A stretch of 64,000 bases of DNA from Merluccius polli. Taxonomy: Eukaryota > Chordata > Actinopteri > Gadiformes > Merlucciidae. Made by a program: the position numbers and the translations under genes. The notes beneath the pieces are model-generated. The model saw only the letters and a list, made by a program, of their open reading frames with translations, did not search any database and was not told the DNA's origin. The stretch lies in NCBI GenBank assembly GCA_030340625.1, contig JAOPHQ010001795.1, positions 1 through 64,000 on the forward strand, in the 5' to 3' direction. Positions 36,214-48,159 of this stretch are shown piece after piece (the first letter of the stretch is position 1; the number at the start of each line of letters is the position of its first letter).

Positions 36214-38318
36214 CATAGGAGAGCTGAGTGTGTCGCTGTGACAGCGGTGTTGTGAGGAAGCTGTTCCGGTCCTGCGGTGCGCTGACTGCTGACTAATCAC
36301 ATTTCACTGAGACTGCAACACGTAAAGAAACCGCTGCTTTCAAGTTTAGTCAGACTGACTATGAAACTAGTCTACCAGCAAACTGTCATCAGGCCTTTCC
36401 ACTGGTTAACGCCATGATGGCTTTCCTCCTGGTGCCCTCACCTTAACCACCACTAACTACTTAACTTAACCACCACTAACTACTTAACTTAACCACCACT
36501 AACTATACTTAACTTACCCATACTTTAACTTAACCACCACTAACTATACTTAACTTACCCATGCTTTAACTTAACCACCACTAACTATACTTAACTTACC
36601 CATGCTTTAACTTAACCACCACTAACTATACTTAACTTACCCATGCTTTAACTTAACCACCACTAACTATACTTAACTTACCCATACTTTAACTTAACCA
36701 CCACTAACTATACTTAACTTACCCATACTTTAACTTAACCACCACTAACTATACTTAACTTACTCATACTTTAACTTAACCACCACTAACTATACTTAAC
36801 TTACCCATACTTTAACTTAACCACCACTAACTATACTTAACTTACCCATACTTTAACTTAACCACCACTAACTATACTTAACTTACCCTAACCCTATGTA
36901 TGTAGTATGTATGTATGTATGCATGTATGAAGTATGTATGTATTAAGTATGTATTGTATGTATGTATTAAGTATGTATTGTATGTATGTATTGTATGTAT
37001 GTATGTATGAAGTATGTATGTATGTATGAAGTATGTATGTATGTATGCATGTATGAAGTATGTATGTATTAAGTATGTATTGTATGTATGTATGAAGTAT
37101 GTATGTATGTATGAAGTATGTATGTATGTATGTATGTATTAAGTATGTATTGTATGTGTGTATGTATTGTATGTATGTATGTATGGATTATGTATTGTAT
37201 GTATGTATGTATGTATTAAGTATGTATTGTATGTATGTATGTATTAAGTATGTATTGTATGTGTGTATGTATGTATGAAGTATGTATGTATGTATGTATG
37301 AAGTATGTATGCATGTATTAAGTATGTATTGTATGTATTAAGTATGTATGTATGTATGAAGTATGTATGTATTAAGTATGTATTGTATGTATTAAGTATG
37401 TATATGTATGTATGTATGTATTAAGTATGTATTGTATGTATTAAGTATGTATATGTATTGTATGTGTGTATGTATGTATGTATGTATGTATGTATGAAGT
37501 ATGTATGTATGTATGTATTAAGTATGTATTGTATGTATTAAGTATGTATATGTATTGTATGTGTGTATGTATGTATGTATTAAGTATGTATTGTATGTAT
37601 TAAGTATGTATATGTATGTATGTATGTATGTATGTATAATATCCCTCATTGTTGTCCGTTTCTTTTAGGAAATAAACCATTTGAGAGCTGATTGATTATA
37701 AATAGGTTTCTGATTATTCAACTAATTATTTATTACACATTAAGTTTTGTAAAAGCTGTTAAGACTCTCAACAGTCAGCCAGTGTGGAACTAAATCATTA
37801 TGATTAATTAAATCATTATGATTAAAGGATATCATCAAATCCAGTAGATGTTATTTTATATATGGCGATCAGTACCTTGAAAAGTAATACACAAATGTAA
37901 TATCTTATAATTATTATGATTATTTTATAATCATAATAATTATCATAATAATAATAATAATAATAATAAATATTATTATTATTATTCTGATTCTACTGAA
38001 GTTAGGATGTGTGTATCTTACCTCGATGCTGAGTGAGGCCGCTGAGGACTCATCTTGCTGCAACACAAGAGAGAAACTTTAATGTTAAAGTCATCACAAA
38101 GGAAGACAGAGAAATAAAATAATTGAGTTCAGATTAAAACACAGATTAAAACCCACTCCAACTGTAAGTGGAGAAAGTACCTTCAGACCCTCCGCCTTGA
38201 TGAACTGGGTCAGCTTGCGCTGCGCCTCCAGAACCGTCCGCCTGTGACTCTCGGCCGACGCCGTAGGCGCCGCACGCGCCGCCGCGGCGACACAACACAA
38301 CAACACTAAGAGCTGCAT
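34093..38318 (-). CDS. il21: Interleukin-21
   Basis: Secreted common gamma-chain cytokine that acts on T and B cells. Six coding exons on the minus strand, all phase 0: 38181-38318, 38022-38057, 35382-35498, 35211-35255, 34793-34873 and 34093-34110, giving 144 residues. Exon 1 has a signal peptide (QLLVLLCCVAAAARA). Exon 3 carries CYKSALGCFHGN and LCSYLKKSSLK. Exon 5 carries CGSCDSFPKTAVELVQQLK, the Cys-rich loop and last helix. Exon 6 ends MSRL then TGA. Donors are GTACTT, GTAAGA, GTGAGA, GTAAGT and GTGAGA. A TATATAA box at about 38426-38432 lies about 110 bases before the ATG. An upstream in-frame Met exists but lacks signal-peptide logic. The position between il2 and cetn4 supports the call. 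Confidence 0.85.
34190..34660. repeat. 41-bp minisatellite in the il21 last intron
   Basis: About eleven copies of GAGACAGGTCATTAAGGAGC then AGGTAGGGGTTAGACGGTACA. It lies between il21 exons 5 and 6. The dispersed CATTTAGCAGACGC repeat precedes it. Confidence 0.9.
35670..36210. repeat. Simple repeats in il21 intron 2
   Basis: A G run (about 35671-35688), (CA)n (about 35735-35790), a CCTGTGTCCTGTCCTTCC array (about 35850-35970) and (AT)n (about 36165-36212). Confidence 0.85.
36440..37640. repeat. 41-bp minisatellite and GTAT-type satellite in il21 intron 2
   Basis: About ten copies of CTTAACCACCACTAACTATA then CTTAACTTACCCATACTTTAA fill 36440-36890. Then about 750 bases of TATGTATG with AAGTATGTATT variants follow to 37640. 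Together they account for much of the 2.5-kb intron. Confidence 0.9.
37641..38021. other. AT-rich intron 2 sequence of il21
   Basis: AT-rich with (ATA)n near 37945-37985. No coding or RNA feature seen. Confidence 0.4.
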
Positions 38319-38399
38319 GGCGAGGAGGAGGGAGACCCGGTGGCGTGAGAGGAGGGAGACGGGGTGGCGGTAGACCCGGTGGCGGTAGACCCGGTAGAT

Positions 38400-38688
38400 G
38401 TGGGGCCGGTGGCGGGCCTCCCTGGTTATATAGCATCCCTGCGGCCCCACGGATCATGGCAGAAACCCGCTGCGTAATACGCCTGACTTTTCCACCGGCA
38501 GTCCCCACTACGCGCTGCGCGAGCGGCGGCGGGCCGGGACCGTGCACGCGCACGTGTATGTGAACGCATGCTGACAGGAAACTACAGGAAGACCGCACTT
38601 CCCATTTTCGTTTGAAACCCGTCGCATCATAATCTCACTGGTTGCATGATGTGTGTATCGGGCGGGGGGGCACCTACACACACGCACG

Positions 38689-38746
<58 letters not shown>

Positions 38747-38962
38747 GGCATAGGTTTGGTTTCACCTGCGTTGTGGTTAGTTTTTATGCACCAATGTCTT
38801 TTCTGCATCATTTCTGGTGGAAATGTCTATTTATATATTACTGTCTTTATTTATATATAATGTATTTATTTATATATAATGTATTTATATGTTCTGTCTT
38901 AATTTATATATAATGTCTTTATTTATATATAATGTATTTACTTATATATAATGTATTTATTT
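38400..38962. other. il21 upstream region
   Basis: TATA box near 38426. (CA)n of about 50 bases lies at 38693-38744. TTTATATATAATGTAT repeats run from about 38828 to 38960. No ORF of interest. Confidence 0.5.
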
Positions 38963-39409
38963 TAGTGTTGGGAATAGATTAATTTCTTTAATCTAGATTA
39001 ATCTAACTGTAATCTTGGAATTAATCTAACTGTAATCTTGGAATTAATCTAGATTAATCTAGATTAAAATGGCTCATTTGAATTCTGTCGAAGGCATTCA
39101 TGATAAGCGTGTGCTACCTAAATAATGACTAAAAATAAGTCTGGGCTGAAGTCTGGGCTGAAGCCCAGGTAAGCCCCGTGCATTAAGGCGCCACTGCCCA
39201 GACCTACGACTACGATCTGCGCCGGGCAGAGGACGCAGCCGTTCCGCAGCGCAGCCGTTCCGCGGCGCTTACCTTCCTTGGTGGAGATCCGGTATAGACT
39301 CAGCTCCCAACACAACTTTGACAACAGATTAACGGCGATCATTTTTTTATCGCGCGATAAGAGTCTTGCGTTATCGCAGCGCGTTAACGCCGATAACGGC
39401 CCACCACTA
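38963..39409. mobile_element. hAT-like element, TSD ATTTATTT
   Basis: Starts TAGTGTTGGG and ends CCCACCACTA, flanked by ATTTATTT at 38955-38962 and 39410-39417. It contains AATCTAGATTAATCTAACTG repeats and a distal GTTAACGCCGATAACGG block. A fragment lies at about 23980-24105. Non-autonomous. Confidence 0.85.
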
Positions 39410-39840
39410 ATTTATTTATATATACTGTCTTTATTTATATATAATGTCTTTATTTATATATAATGTATTTATTTATAGATAATGTCTTTATTTATGTAAA
39501 GGAAAACACAAAATGCAGGCACCAGGTGACTATTTCCAATATAACAGATAATATAATAATATAATATATATAATATAATAATATAATATAATGCAGTGAG
39601 GCTCTCTGTAGGCGGTCTGTGCTGCTTTCACATGTTTATCTCCTGTAGATCAACTTTACTTATTTAAAGTTCTCCTGCTGAGTCAACATGTGATGATTCA
39701 TCTTCTGAACTCATTGTTTGGGTAAATCCCCTTTAATGTCCTTTCATATCCAACATGTGTGTTTCACTGCTCATGCTCTCCACTTTCTGCACATGCAAAA
39801 CGTGTCACACATATCTGTGTGTTGGGATGATAGTGAGGAA

Positions 39841-39875
<35 letters not shown>

Positions 39876-40192
39876 TGTGTGTGCCCCCCCCAGTCACTAT
39901 AACGTTACTGTTTTTGAGTTTAACGTTAGTTAGTGTTTTTTCAAAATAAATGTCAAGTCAGTTTTATTTTGCACAGCCTTTCACCAGTTCCAGTTTTAAA
40001 GGGCTTCACATCAAAGGGTAAGAAGAAGAAAGTCCCCTGCTGGTTATCAGGGAGATGATCAGAGGAGATAATGAGGTGAGGAGCATCTCCAGCGTCTAGC
40101 AGGTGTGTCATGGAGGTGCGATCCCTTCTGATATGAACACATAGATAATATGATTCATATCATAGATTCATATATAGAGACTGTGCTGCTGG
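39410..40192. other. Spacer with TTTATATATAATGTCT repeats and (GT)n
   Basis: TTTATTTATATATAATGTCT repeats (39410-39500), ATAATATAAT repeats (39550-39590) and (GT)n (39843-39882). No gene recognised. Confidence 0.4.
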
Positions 40193-40419
40193 CAGGGGTG
40201 GAAAGTAACAAAGTTCATTTAGTACTACAAATTAAAGGTACTTTACTTCTGCTACGTTACCGGCCAACTTCTACTCAATATTGTACTTTTTACTCCACTA
40301 CATTTATCTGACAGCTTTAGTTACTTTGCAGATTCAAATGAACAATACAAAATATAAACAATTCATTAATTGGATTATTATATCAATACGGCTTTATTGG
40401 TTCCCAGGAGGAAATTATA

Positions 40420-41690
40420 ATAACAGCTGATGAAAAAGAACACTGTGCTGCACTATTCTTAGACTTATCAAAGGCTTTTGATTACGTTTTATTACAAAAG
40501 CTAGTGAAGGATTTTCCTCAAAATCAGTTAAATGGTTTGAAAACTATCTGAGCGATAGAACACAAAGTGTCCAAGCTGACGGTTTATCGTCTAGCTGTAA
40601 GAATATACACTATGGTGTCCCGCAAGGATCCATTTTGGGTCCTATTTTATTTACAATTTATATTAATAATTTGTGTTGCAATGTTACAAATACAAAATTC
40701 AATTTTTATGCAGATGACACCATTATGTATAGTTCTGCTTCATCATTAGCAAGTGCAACTAAGGACCTCCAATTGGCTTTTAATGTTGTTCAGCAAAACT
40801 TACATGGATTAAGACTTGTACTAAATATTGACAAAACCAAAAGTCGCAAACTACACATACCTCAGCTTTCTCCTAGAAGAAAATCTCTCTTTCAAACATC
40901 ACATTGAGTGTCTTACTAAAAAGCTATGAATGAAACTGGGTTTCTTGTATAGAAATAAATGTTGTTTTTCTTTTGGTGCCAGGAAGAAAATTGTCCAGGC
41001 CGTTCTTTTATCTGTTATTGACTATGGTGATATTTTATATATGCATGCAAATTCATCATCTCTGAACATGCTAGCTTCTGTGTACCATGCAGCGTTGCGG
41101 TTTGTCTCAAACTCTGGCTTCCGAACGCACCGTTGTAAATGTATGAGAAAGTTGGTCTGTCCTCCTTATACACCCGTAGGATGGAACAGTGGTTTATGTT
41201 TCTTTATAAGGCCATTTTGCACGATCTGCCTCCTTATTTGTGTTCTCTAATGGCTCCTAGAACAAGCAGTGCTCGCATCACTCGGTCTAGCAGTTTTATT
41301 ATGTATAACGTTCCTCAGGTCTCGCACTACGTTTGGTGAAAGTGTCTTTAAATTTTTTGCCCCCTCATCTAAACTTCAGGAACACCTTAAACTGGAATCC
41401 CTAATCACCATGAACAATTACAAAAGCAGGATTAAGGACTATTTAACCACAAACTGTACATGCCCTGTTACTGAACACTAACTTATTGCCAATGAGATTG
41501 ATGCTTTGTGAATTTTAATTTTTTTTATTTTCTTGTGTTTTGTGTCTTGTTTTATGTGTGAAGTTTTTTTGTTTTTTAATGTGAAACTTTTATGTTTTTA
41601 TGCTGCCCTTTTGGCCAGGACTCTCTTGGAAAAGAGATTTAGAATCTCAATGAGAATATCCTGGTAAAATAAAGGTTAAAAAAATAAAAA
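40420..41690 (+). mobile_element. Decayed LINE reverse transcriptase fragment
   Basis: Successive frames encode reverse transcriptase motifs: FLDLSKAFDYV (about 40468), GVPQGSILGPILFTIYINNL (from about 40615), FYADDTIMYSS (catalytic YADD, about 40705) and LNIDKTK. A typical LINE C-terminal stretch follows (VIDYGDILYM, LASVYHAALRFV, FLYKAILHDLPPYL). Stops and frame changes occur near 40550, 40905 and 41140, so it is inactive. It lacks the endonuclease and 5' region. It is flanked by GGTTAAAAAAATAAAAAATA at the 3' end. The family (Jockey, I or L2 lineage) is not resolved. Confidence 0.8.
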
Positions 41691-42018
41691 ATAAATAAAT
41701 TCACAAACTACCTAGCAGTATGTAAAGTAATATACTGTATATAAATAAATACATTAAAATGAGCTCCACCTTTACTGGCTGCAACATCAAAGTGATGAAC
41801 ACATTAATGCATCAATAAATATAATCCAATATGATATAAATATAATCTATTCTGAATAATGAGTACTAAAGAATAAAGTATATTTTATAGTATAAGTATA
41901 TTTTGCTGCTAATACTTTTTTTGTACATTTTCAAAGCAGGACTTTTACATGTAACAGAGTATTTGTACAGCGTGGTTCGGAATACTTCTACTTCTTCCAG
42001 CGCTGTCAGTGACATAAT

Positions 42019-42275
42019 GACAATGATAATGATAATGACAACGATAATGTTAATGATAATGTTAAGGATAATGATAATGACAACGATAATGATAATGATA
42101 ATTCAACATGAAATGCAGAAGCAGTTTGAAGGCGTTTGTTCCGCTTTGACTCTCCTGCTGCTTTCTGTGAGAGTCTGCAGTCACAGGGAGGCCTGAGTGA
42201 AACACACTGCTGGTCTCTGCTGCAGTCTCACCCAGCTGGGACACACACACACACACATTCTCACACACTCTCACG
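42019..42275. repeat. Direct repeat A (partner at 47196-47450)
   Basis: ATAATGACAACG repeats followed by about 170 bases (from AATTCAACATGAAATGCAGA to CCCAGCTGGGACACACAC) recur nearly unchanged 5.2 kb downstream. Non-coding. Confidence 0.9.
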
Positions 42276-42399
42276 CACCCCACAGTGGATGTGAGTAATG
42301 AAGGGGGGGGGGGGGGGGGGGGTATGTCAGGAAATGTGGCTGTTACGGGGAACTAGCGCCGCTTCGGTCGAGCAGACCTCCACTAGACTGCTGCACCCT

Positions 42400-42431
<32 letters not shown>

Positions 42432-43192
42432 CAGTATTCAGACCGACCCACAGCGGCATCGGCCCCTGTGATTGAGCCGCCCGGCCCCCTTGCTTGCGGC
42501 GGGCGCCAGGCCAGGCGTCCTTTCCTCGCCACGCCGCCATTACACCAGTCTGTGTTTACGGGGCAGAAAGCTGACGGGACCGCCAGTCGAATCAGAATAT
42601 CGACGTTGACTATTTGTTTCCACGGTGACATGCATGGTGACGCTGGAAAGGGAGCATGGGGGTGCATGGCCGCCGGTACACACACTTTGGGGAGAACCCT
42701 AACACACACACACACACACACATACCTCTATGGGACGGAAGCTGGAGAAAATCCCTTTCTCTAGTCTAGGGCATCACTAGGTAACTTCCCAGCCTCCACA
42801 TGAACTATGACTCCTCATCCTTCTTCCATTTGGGGTACCTTAAAGGGGCAGTGATACCTTAAAGGGGAAGTGATACCTTAAATGGGCAGGGAACCCAAAA
42901 TCGTGTCAATAAGGTCTCATATCTTCAACATTGTAAATCTACGCCATTCTGTCACTGTTACTAAAGTAAGACCGTCATTTAGAGAAACCCAAAGTAAAAA
43001 TCCTGCGCTGCCTCTAGTCTCTAAGCAGGTTGTGAAAGTGCCTTTCCGGATACACTGAGACGTCACGGCGTTGTCGCGGCGACGGGACGCCGGCGGCGAG
43101 GTGTGTGTGGCGGTGTGGAGCGCCGTCTGGGCGGCGGTCGAGGTTGACAGCGGCGTCCGAGAGAGGCTCAAGCCTCCCGGACACTCGCAGCA
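42276..43192. other. Non-coding spacer
   Basis: G run of about 19 at 42304-42322, (CA)n at about 42409-42430 and 42703-42722, and a TGATACCTTAAAGGGG triplet repeat (42835-42890). No gene recognised. Confidence 0.4.
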
Positions 43193-43419
43193 TAAAGCCG
43201 CATTCACATACGTCGCTACTCGCCCATCTCTGAGCGAGAACTGTCAATGGAATGTGAATGTGTTCCAGCCGAATGTGTCCAGGACAGGCGATGCGAGTAC
43301 TAGCGATGCGATGTGGGCGGGTACGGAGTTAAAATAATTTTAACTTTCAGCGACGCGAGTGAGGCGAGTAGCAAATCAGAATGTAGAATAGAGATGATTG
43401 ACAGTTGACGTCAACAGAG

Positions 43420-43544
43420 CATGTTCGGACATGTTTGCAGTGGGAAGTAGTGGTGTGCGATACTGCATATTTTGGTATCGATTCGATACCAAAATATGCA
43501 GTATCGCACACCACTACTTCCCACTGCAAACATGTCCGAACATG
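43420..43544. repeat. Perfect 62-bp-arm palindrome
   Basis: Bases on either side of 43482 are exact inverse complements for 62 positions. The palindrome includes both transposon end and flanking host DNA. Confidence 0.95.
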
Positions 43545-44036
43545 TTCTTATCGATCCGATACCAAGTAAATAAGGGGCCAGTATCGCCGATATCGATACC
43601 GATACTTTTCAATAAATTGGTAAGGTGGATGCGTCATTGAATTGCTAAATCTCAATTAATGTTCATTAAGTGTTTTTTGTGATGTTTCCTTTTTTATTAT
43701 GAAATAGTTAAAACCTAGGACAGAATGAGAACAAAGTTTATAATTAAATAGAAAATGCTTTATTATCATGTTTTTTGCTTTGCGTCACGTGACTCGCGTG
43801 ACGGCGCAACATCTAAACACAAGAGGGGGAGGGGGGAGCAAAGTGTGCTCTGTGCTGACACAGGAGCGGCCGGCGAGTCCGGTGACCGCTGTTTCCTCTT
43901 TGCCGAAACCGCAGCATTGCAAACAAGAGTGGAACTTAAAGTAAAGAATCGATCCCAACAGGCTAGTATCGATCCGATACCGATACCGACTTGGGAATCG
44001 ATATTATCGATATTTGGATCGATCCGCCCACCACTA
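43448..44036. mobile_element. hAT-like element, TSD GTGGGAAG
   Basis: Starts TAGTGGTGTGCGATACTG and ends CCGCCCACCACTA. GTGGGAAG is repeated at 43440-43447 and 44037-44044. It contains several GATACCGATAC motifs. Its left end is part of the 125-bp palindrome at 43420-43544. Confidence 0.85.
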
Positions 44037-44167
44037 GTGGGAAGTAAACTAGCGGGGAGCCATGGCAACCGGCGCCGGCAGCAGATATTTTTTTCTGCCA
44101 GCGAGTAGAATTTCGGCGAGAAGCGAGGAGCAATGGGCGAGTAGCGACGTATGTGAATGCGGCTTTA

Positions 44168-44361
44168 ACGCCGCGGCGTGACTCTGTGTGTGAGGCGCCG
44201 TAGCCGCAGTGAAGCGTAGGTTACCATGGTAACCATTGACAAGACCAGTCAAAGTCTCTCTTTCTAGCAATTTTTTAATTTCTGATGACAAATTAATCAT
44301 GAAAAGTATTGTGAAAATACTTTATCGACACAATTTCACAATGTAGTTGTGGTGTCAGGTG

Positions 44362-44394
<33 letters not shown>

Positions 44395-45090
44395 TAGAGT
44401 AATGATGTTTCTGGTGATATGGATGATCGGTTCAGTAAGGTGTGTGTAGTGCGTTACAACCTACCCTGTGGTTTCCTCTGTGTATTGAGTTTGCATTTCC
44501 GTCTGCATTTCCGCATGCATGCGGCGGTGCAGCAGACTTCTTACTACTTATCACTTCTACTGGATCAGTGTCTCAAATATTCACCTAAAAGTGAATATTA
44601 AAAGACTGTTTGTGCGTCTTGGTGTTGAAATAAAGCATCAGAGGAAGTGTGTCATGTGATGCGTTGCGGCGGCGCAGCAGGAAGACGTTTCTAATCCCAG
44701 CAGTGCCCTTTCCCCTAAACACGCAGCAGTCTGCAGCTCTGCAGCGCTGCAGCGCTGCAACATGGCTGCCCCACCTGTAAACATGTCACTGTTTACTATA
44801 GCGACGCTTTTCTCCATAATCACATCAATATTTGTGTTTTTTTGTTTTGTATGTTTGTATGTTTATATTTGTTGTACATTTGTACAAGAAATAAATGTTG
44901 ATGCCAGTCAGCATTCATTCAGGATTAAAAAACAAACACAATACTAGTGTGTTACATTTTACCCCATGTATGAAATGAAGTGTAAAACATTTGGACCACT
45001 AATATCTGATGACTGATGCTACAGATGGTTGAAAACATAACCTCATATTTAACTTTTATAACATGTAATAACTTGGCACAAAACAAAGCA
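44168..45090. other. Non-coding spacer with (ATT)n
   Basis: (TTA)n at 44365-44395. CTGCAGCGCTGCAGCGCTGC repeats lie near 44733-44758. Small ORFs here show no family features. Confidence 0.4.
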
Positions 45091-45474
45091 TTGTGCAAAT
45101 ATTGTTGCACAAAAAAAGCACCAAAGTATTAGCATTAAAATATACTTAAAGTACCAAAAGTAAACATACTCATTATGCAGAATAATATTTTATATTGTTC
45201 GATTAGGTAACGGTGGAGCTAATTTTAATTGATATATTTGATATATTACTTTACATATTACTGGGTAGCTTGAGAATTTCCTCCTGGGGACCAATAAAGC
45301 AATATTCATATAATATCATTTATTTATTGATTACATTTCGTATTGTTAATCTGAATCTGCAAAGTAACTAGTAACTAGTAACTAAAGCTGTCAGATAAAT
45401 GGAGTGGAGTAAGAAGTATGAGGTATCAGAAAGTACAGTACTTGAGTAAAAGTACTTAGTTACTTCCACCACCA

Positions 45475-46202
45475 CACCATCTACAACTACATCTTTCTGA
45501 CCCTACATCACTACAACTACATCTTTCTGACCCTACATCACTACAACTACATCTTTCTGACCCTCATCACTACAACTACATCTTTCTGACCCTACATCAC
45601 TACAACTACATCTTTCTGACCCTACATCACTACAACTACATCTTTCTGACCCTCATCACTACAACTACATCTTTCTGACCCTACATCACTACAACTACAT
45701 CTTTCTGACCCTACATCACTACAACTACATCTTTCTGACCCTACATCACTACAACTACATCTTTCTGACCCTCATCACTACAACTACATATTTCTGACCC
45801 TCATCACTACAACTACATCTTTCTGACCCTCATCACTACAACTACATCTTTCTGACCCTCTCATCACTACAACTACATCTTTCTGACCCTCTCATCACTA
45901 CAACTACATCTTTCTGACCCTCTCATCACTACAACTACATCTTTCTGACCCTACATCACTACAACTACATCTTTCTGACCCTACATCACTACAACTACAT
46001 CTTTCTGACCCTCATCACTACAACTACATCTTTCTGACCCTACATCACTACAACTACATCTTTCTGACCCTCTCATCACTACAACTACATCTTTCTGACC
46101 CTCATCACTACAACTACATCTTTCTGACCCTCTCATCACTACAACTACATCTTTCTGACCCTACATCACTACAACTACATCTTTCTGACCCTCATCACTA
46201 CA
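45475..46202. repeat. 27-30-bp minisatellite
   Basis: About 26 copies of ACTACAACTACATCTTTCTG then ACCCTACATC or ACCCTCATC. Variation lies mainly in the two to four bases before ATCACTAC. Confidence 0.95.
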
Positions 46203-47190
46203 CTTCTGGGATTGGTGGCTGCCGCCAAGAGCAGCCGTCAGGACACTAAGGAAGTGGTGGTGGCTGTCAGAGGCCCCTCAACGCTGCCTGCCGTGATTGA
46301 TGGTCTGGGCAGAGCTGTCGGCACTCAGGCGGGGACTATGAACCGTTATGTGGACAACACCGTGGATGTGAACCGTAAGTTGGATGTCATCATGGAGAAG
46401 CTCGCGGGTCTGCAAAGATCATTGGAGACCATAACGGACAAATAGAGTAGGTTGAAAGTGGACCTCCACTCGCCCCAAGACCAAACACTCGCAATGTTAT
46501 CTTTCGGCCCCCCCCCCCCCCCCCCATCCAGCATTGCCTCGGCCAAGGCCACTGCTGGAACACAACAATCCCCCGGAGGACGATGCGGAGAGACGCTCAC
46601 CTGTTGGTTGTTGACTCTCTCTGGGACCTGAAGGCCGTCTCCATGACACCGGGACGGTGGTGCCAGGCGAGACGACTCTCCAGGCCTACATACACATACA
46701 TGCATACCGGTACATACATATACATACATACATACGGACATACATCACCTCCCCACTACCCACATCCCCCGCCTTCGCCGCTTGTACCCCCGGTCTTGGT
46801 AAGCGGGCCTGAGGATAGCGCCGATTACTTGGGCTGCGTCCCTGACCAGGCTGTCTTGCTGCCAGGCGTTGGATAACCTCCACCCCCCCCACCCCACTCC
46901 CCTCTTGTGTTGCAAGTTATGTGATTCATGTTGTGAAAAAGTGTTGTAAAAGTTTGTTTTTTGTTGCTGAGGTGTTTTTTTTCCTGTTCCCACACTGTAC
47001 TCCCTATGGGAGCATAGTCTGGGTTTTTTTTTTTTCTCTCTCCTCCCCTCTCCTCCTGTTTTGCTGTTTCTGCCCCGCAATGCTCCGTCATCCTGCCCTG
47101 TTTGTCATATTGTATGTGTTGTATATGTTGGGCTGTGTACGGCTCCATCTCGCTGGTACTTGTGACTAGTGACAATAAAAGCTACTACTA
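46203..47190 (+). mobile_element. Possible retroelement 3' part with small ORF
   Basis: An ORF at 46212-46445 encodes 77 residues (AAAKSSRQDTKEVVVAVRGP ... VNRKLDVIMEKLAGLQRSLE) with a coiled-coil-like end. The segment ends GTGACAATAAAAGC followed by a (TAC)n tail, like the 3' end of a LINE or SINE. No reverse transcriptase is present. A C run lies near 46510. Confidence 0.4.
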
Positions 47191-47195
47191 CTACT

Positions 47196-47450
47196 ACTGA
47201 TAATGACAACAATAATGATAATGACAACGATAATGACAACGATAATGATAATGATAATGACAACGATAATGATAATGATAATTCAACATGAAATGCAGAA
47301 GCAGTTTGAAGGCGTTTGTTCCGCTTTGACTCTCCTGCTGCTTTCTCTGAGAGTCTGCAGTCACAGGGAGGCCTGAGTGAAACACACTGCTGGTCTCTGC
47401 TGCAGTCTCACCCAGCTGGGACACACACGCACACACACACTCTCACACTC
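47196..47450. repeat. Direct repeat B (partner at 42019-42275)
   Basis: See 42019. It is followed by CACACTCACACTC-rich sequence to about 47530. Confidence 0.9.
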
Positions 47451-47697
47451 ACACTCACACACACACACTCACACACTCTCACACTCACACACACACACTC
47501 ACACACACACTCTCACACTCTCACACACCCGCAAATCAATAGCGTCTCCCTGATGCAAGCAAATCATGTACAATCTCCCGGAAATCACCCCTCCACCGTC
47601 GGTCGTCGGTCCAGGGTGTGTTGTGATTGAGGTTGTGTTGTAATGTTGTTGTGATGTTGTTGTGATGTCCTTGTTGTGACACGGTTGGTCGTTTTCT

Positions 47698-48158
47698 GTG
47701 GTGGAAGAAGTACTCAGATCTTTTGCTTCAGTAAAAGTTACAAGTAATACTGTTACAAGTAAAAGTCCTGCATTGAAAATGTTACTTAAGTAAAAGCACT
47801 AAAGTATTAGCATTAAAATATACTTAAAGTACCAAAAGTAAACGTACTCATTATGCAGAATAATATATTATATTGTTCGATTAGGTAAAGGTGGAGCTAA
47901 TTTTAATTGATATATTTGATATTATTACTTTACATATTACTGGGTAGCTTGAGGATTTCCTCCTGGGGGCCAATAAAGCAATATTCATATAATATCATTT
48001 ATTTATTGATTACATTTCTTATTGTTAATCTAAATCTGCAAAGTAACTAGTAACTAAAGCTGTCAGATAAATGGAGTGGAGTAAAAAGTAGAAGTATGAG
48101 GTAGCAGAAAGCACAGTACTTGAGTAAAAGTACTTAGTTACTTAGTTACTTCCACCAC
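47698..48158. mobile_element. Compact TIR element with GTGGTGGAAG ends
   Basis: Starts GTGGTGGAAGAAGTACTCAG and ends AGTTACTTCCACCAC. Internal short inverted GTAAAAGTACTTAG motifs are present. Related sequence lies at 40193-40430 and 45090-45472. Non-autonomous. Confidence 0.7.
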
Positions 48159-48159
48159 T

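Larger units (their letters stand above)
43193..44167. mobile_element. 34-bp perfect TIR element carrying a nested hAT
   Basis: Perfect inverted repeats of 34 bases: 43193-43226 (TAAAGCCGCATTCACATACG onward) and 44134-44167. The target duplication is TA or not resolvable. The interior holds the hAT-like element 43448-44036. No transposase. Confidence 0.85.
40193..45472. mobile_element. GGTGGAAGTAAC/GTTACTTCCACC-bounded element, split by later insertions
   Basis: The left end GGGTGGAAAGTAACAAAG at 40193 and the right end CTTAGTTACTTCCACCACC near 45472 match the ends and interior of the compact element at 47698-48158. Internal blocks near 45100-45470 match 47780-48140. Intervening DNA includes a LINE fragment, other elements and unique sequence, so this pairing is an inference. 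Confidence 0.4.

Noticed and set aside
38319..38450. Upstream in-frame start for il21 at 38450
   Set aside because: It would place the signal peptide about 44 residues inside and upstream of the TATA-to-ATG logic; the Met at 38318 fits a secreted cytokine.
46212..46445. Independent host gene of 77 codons
   Set aside because: No splice signals or promoter; it lies in a segment ending like a retroelement tail, so it is listed as part of a mobile element.
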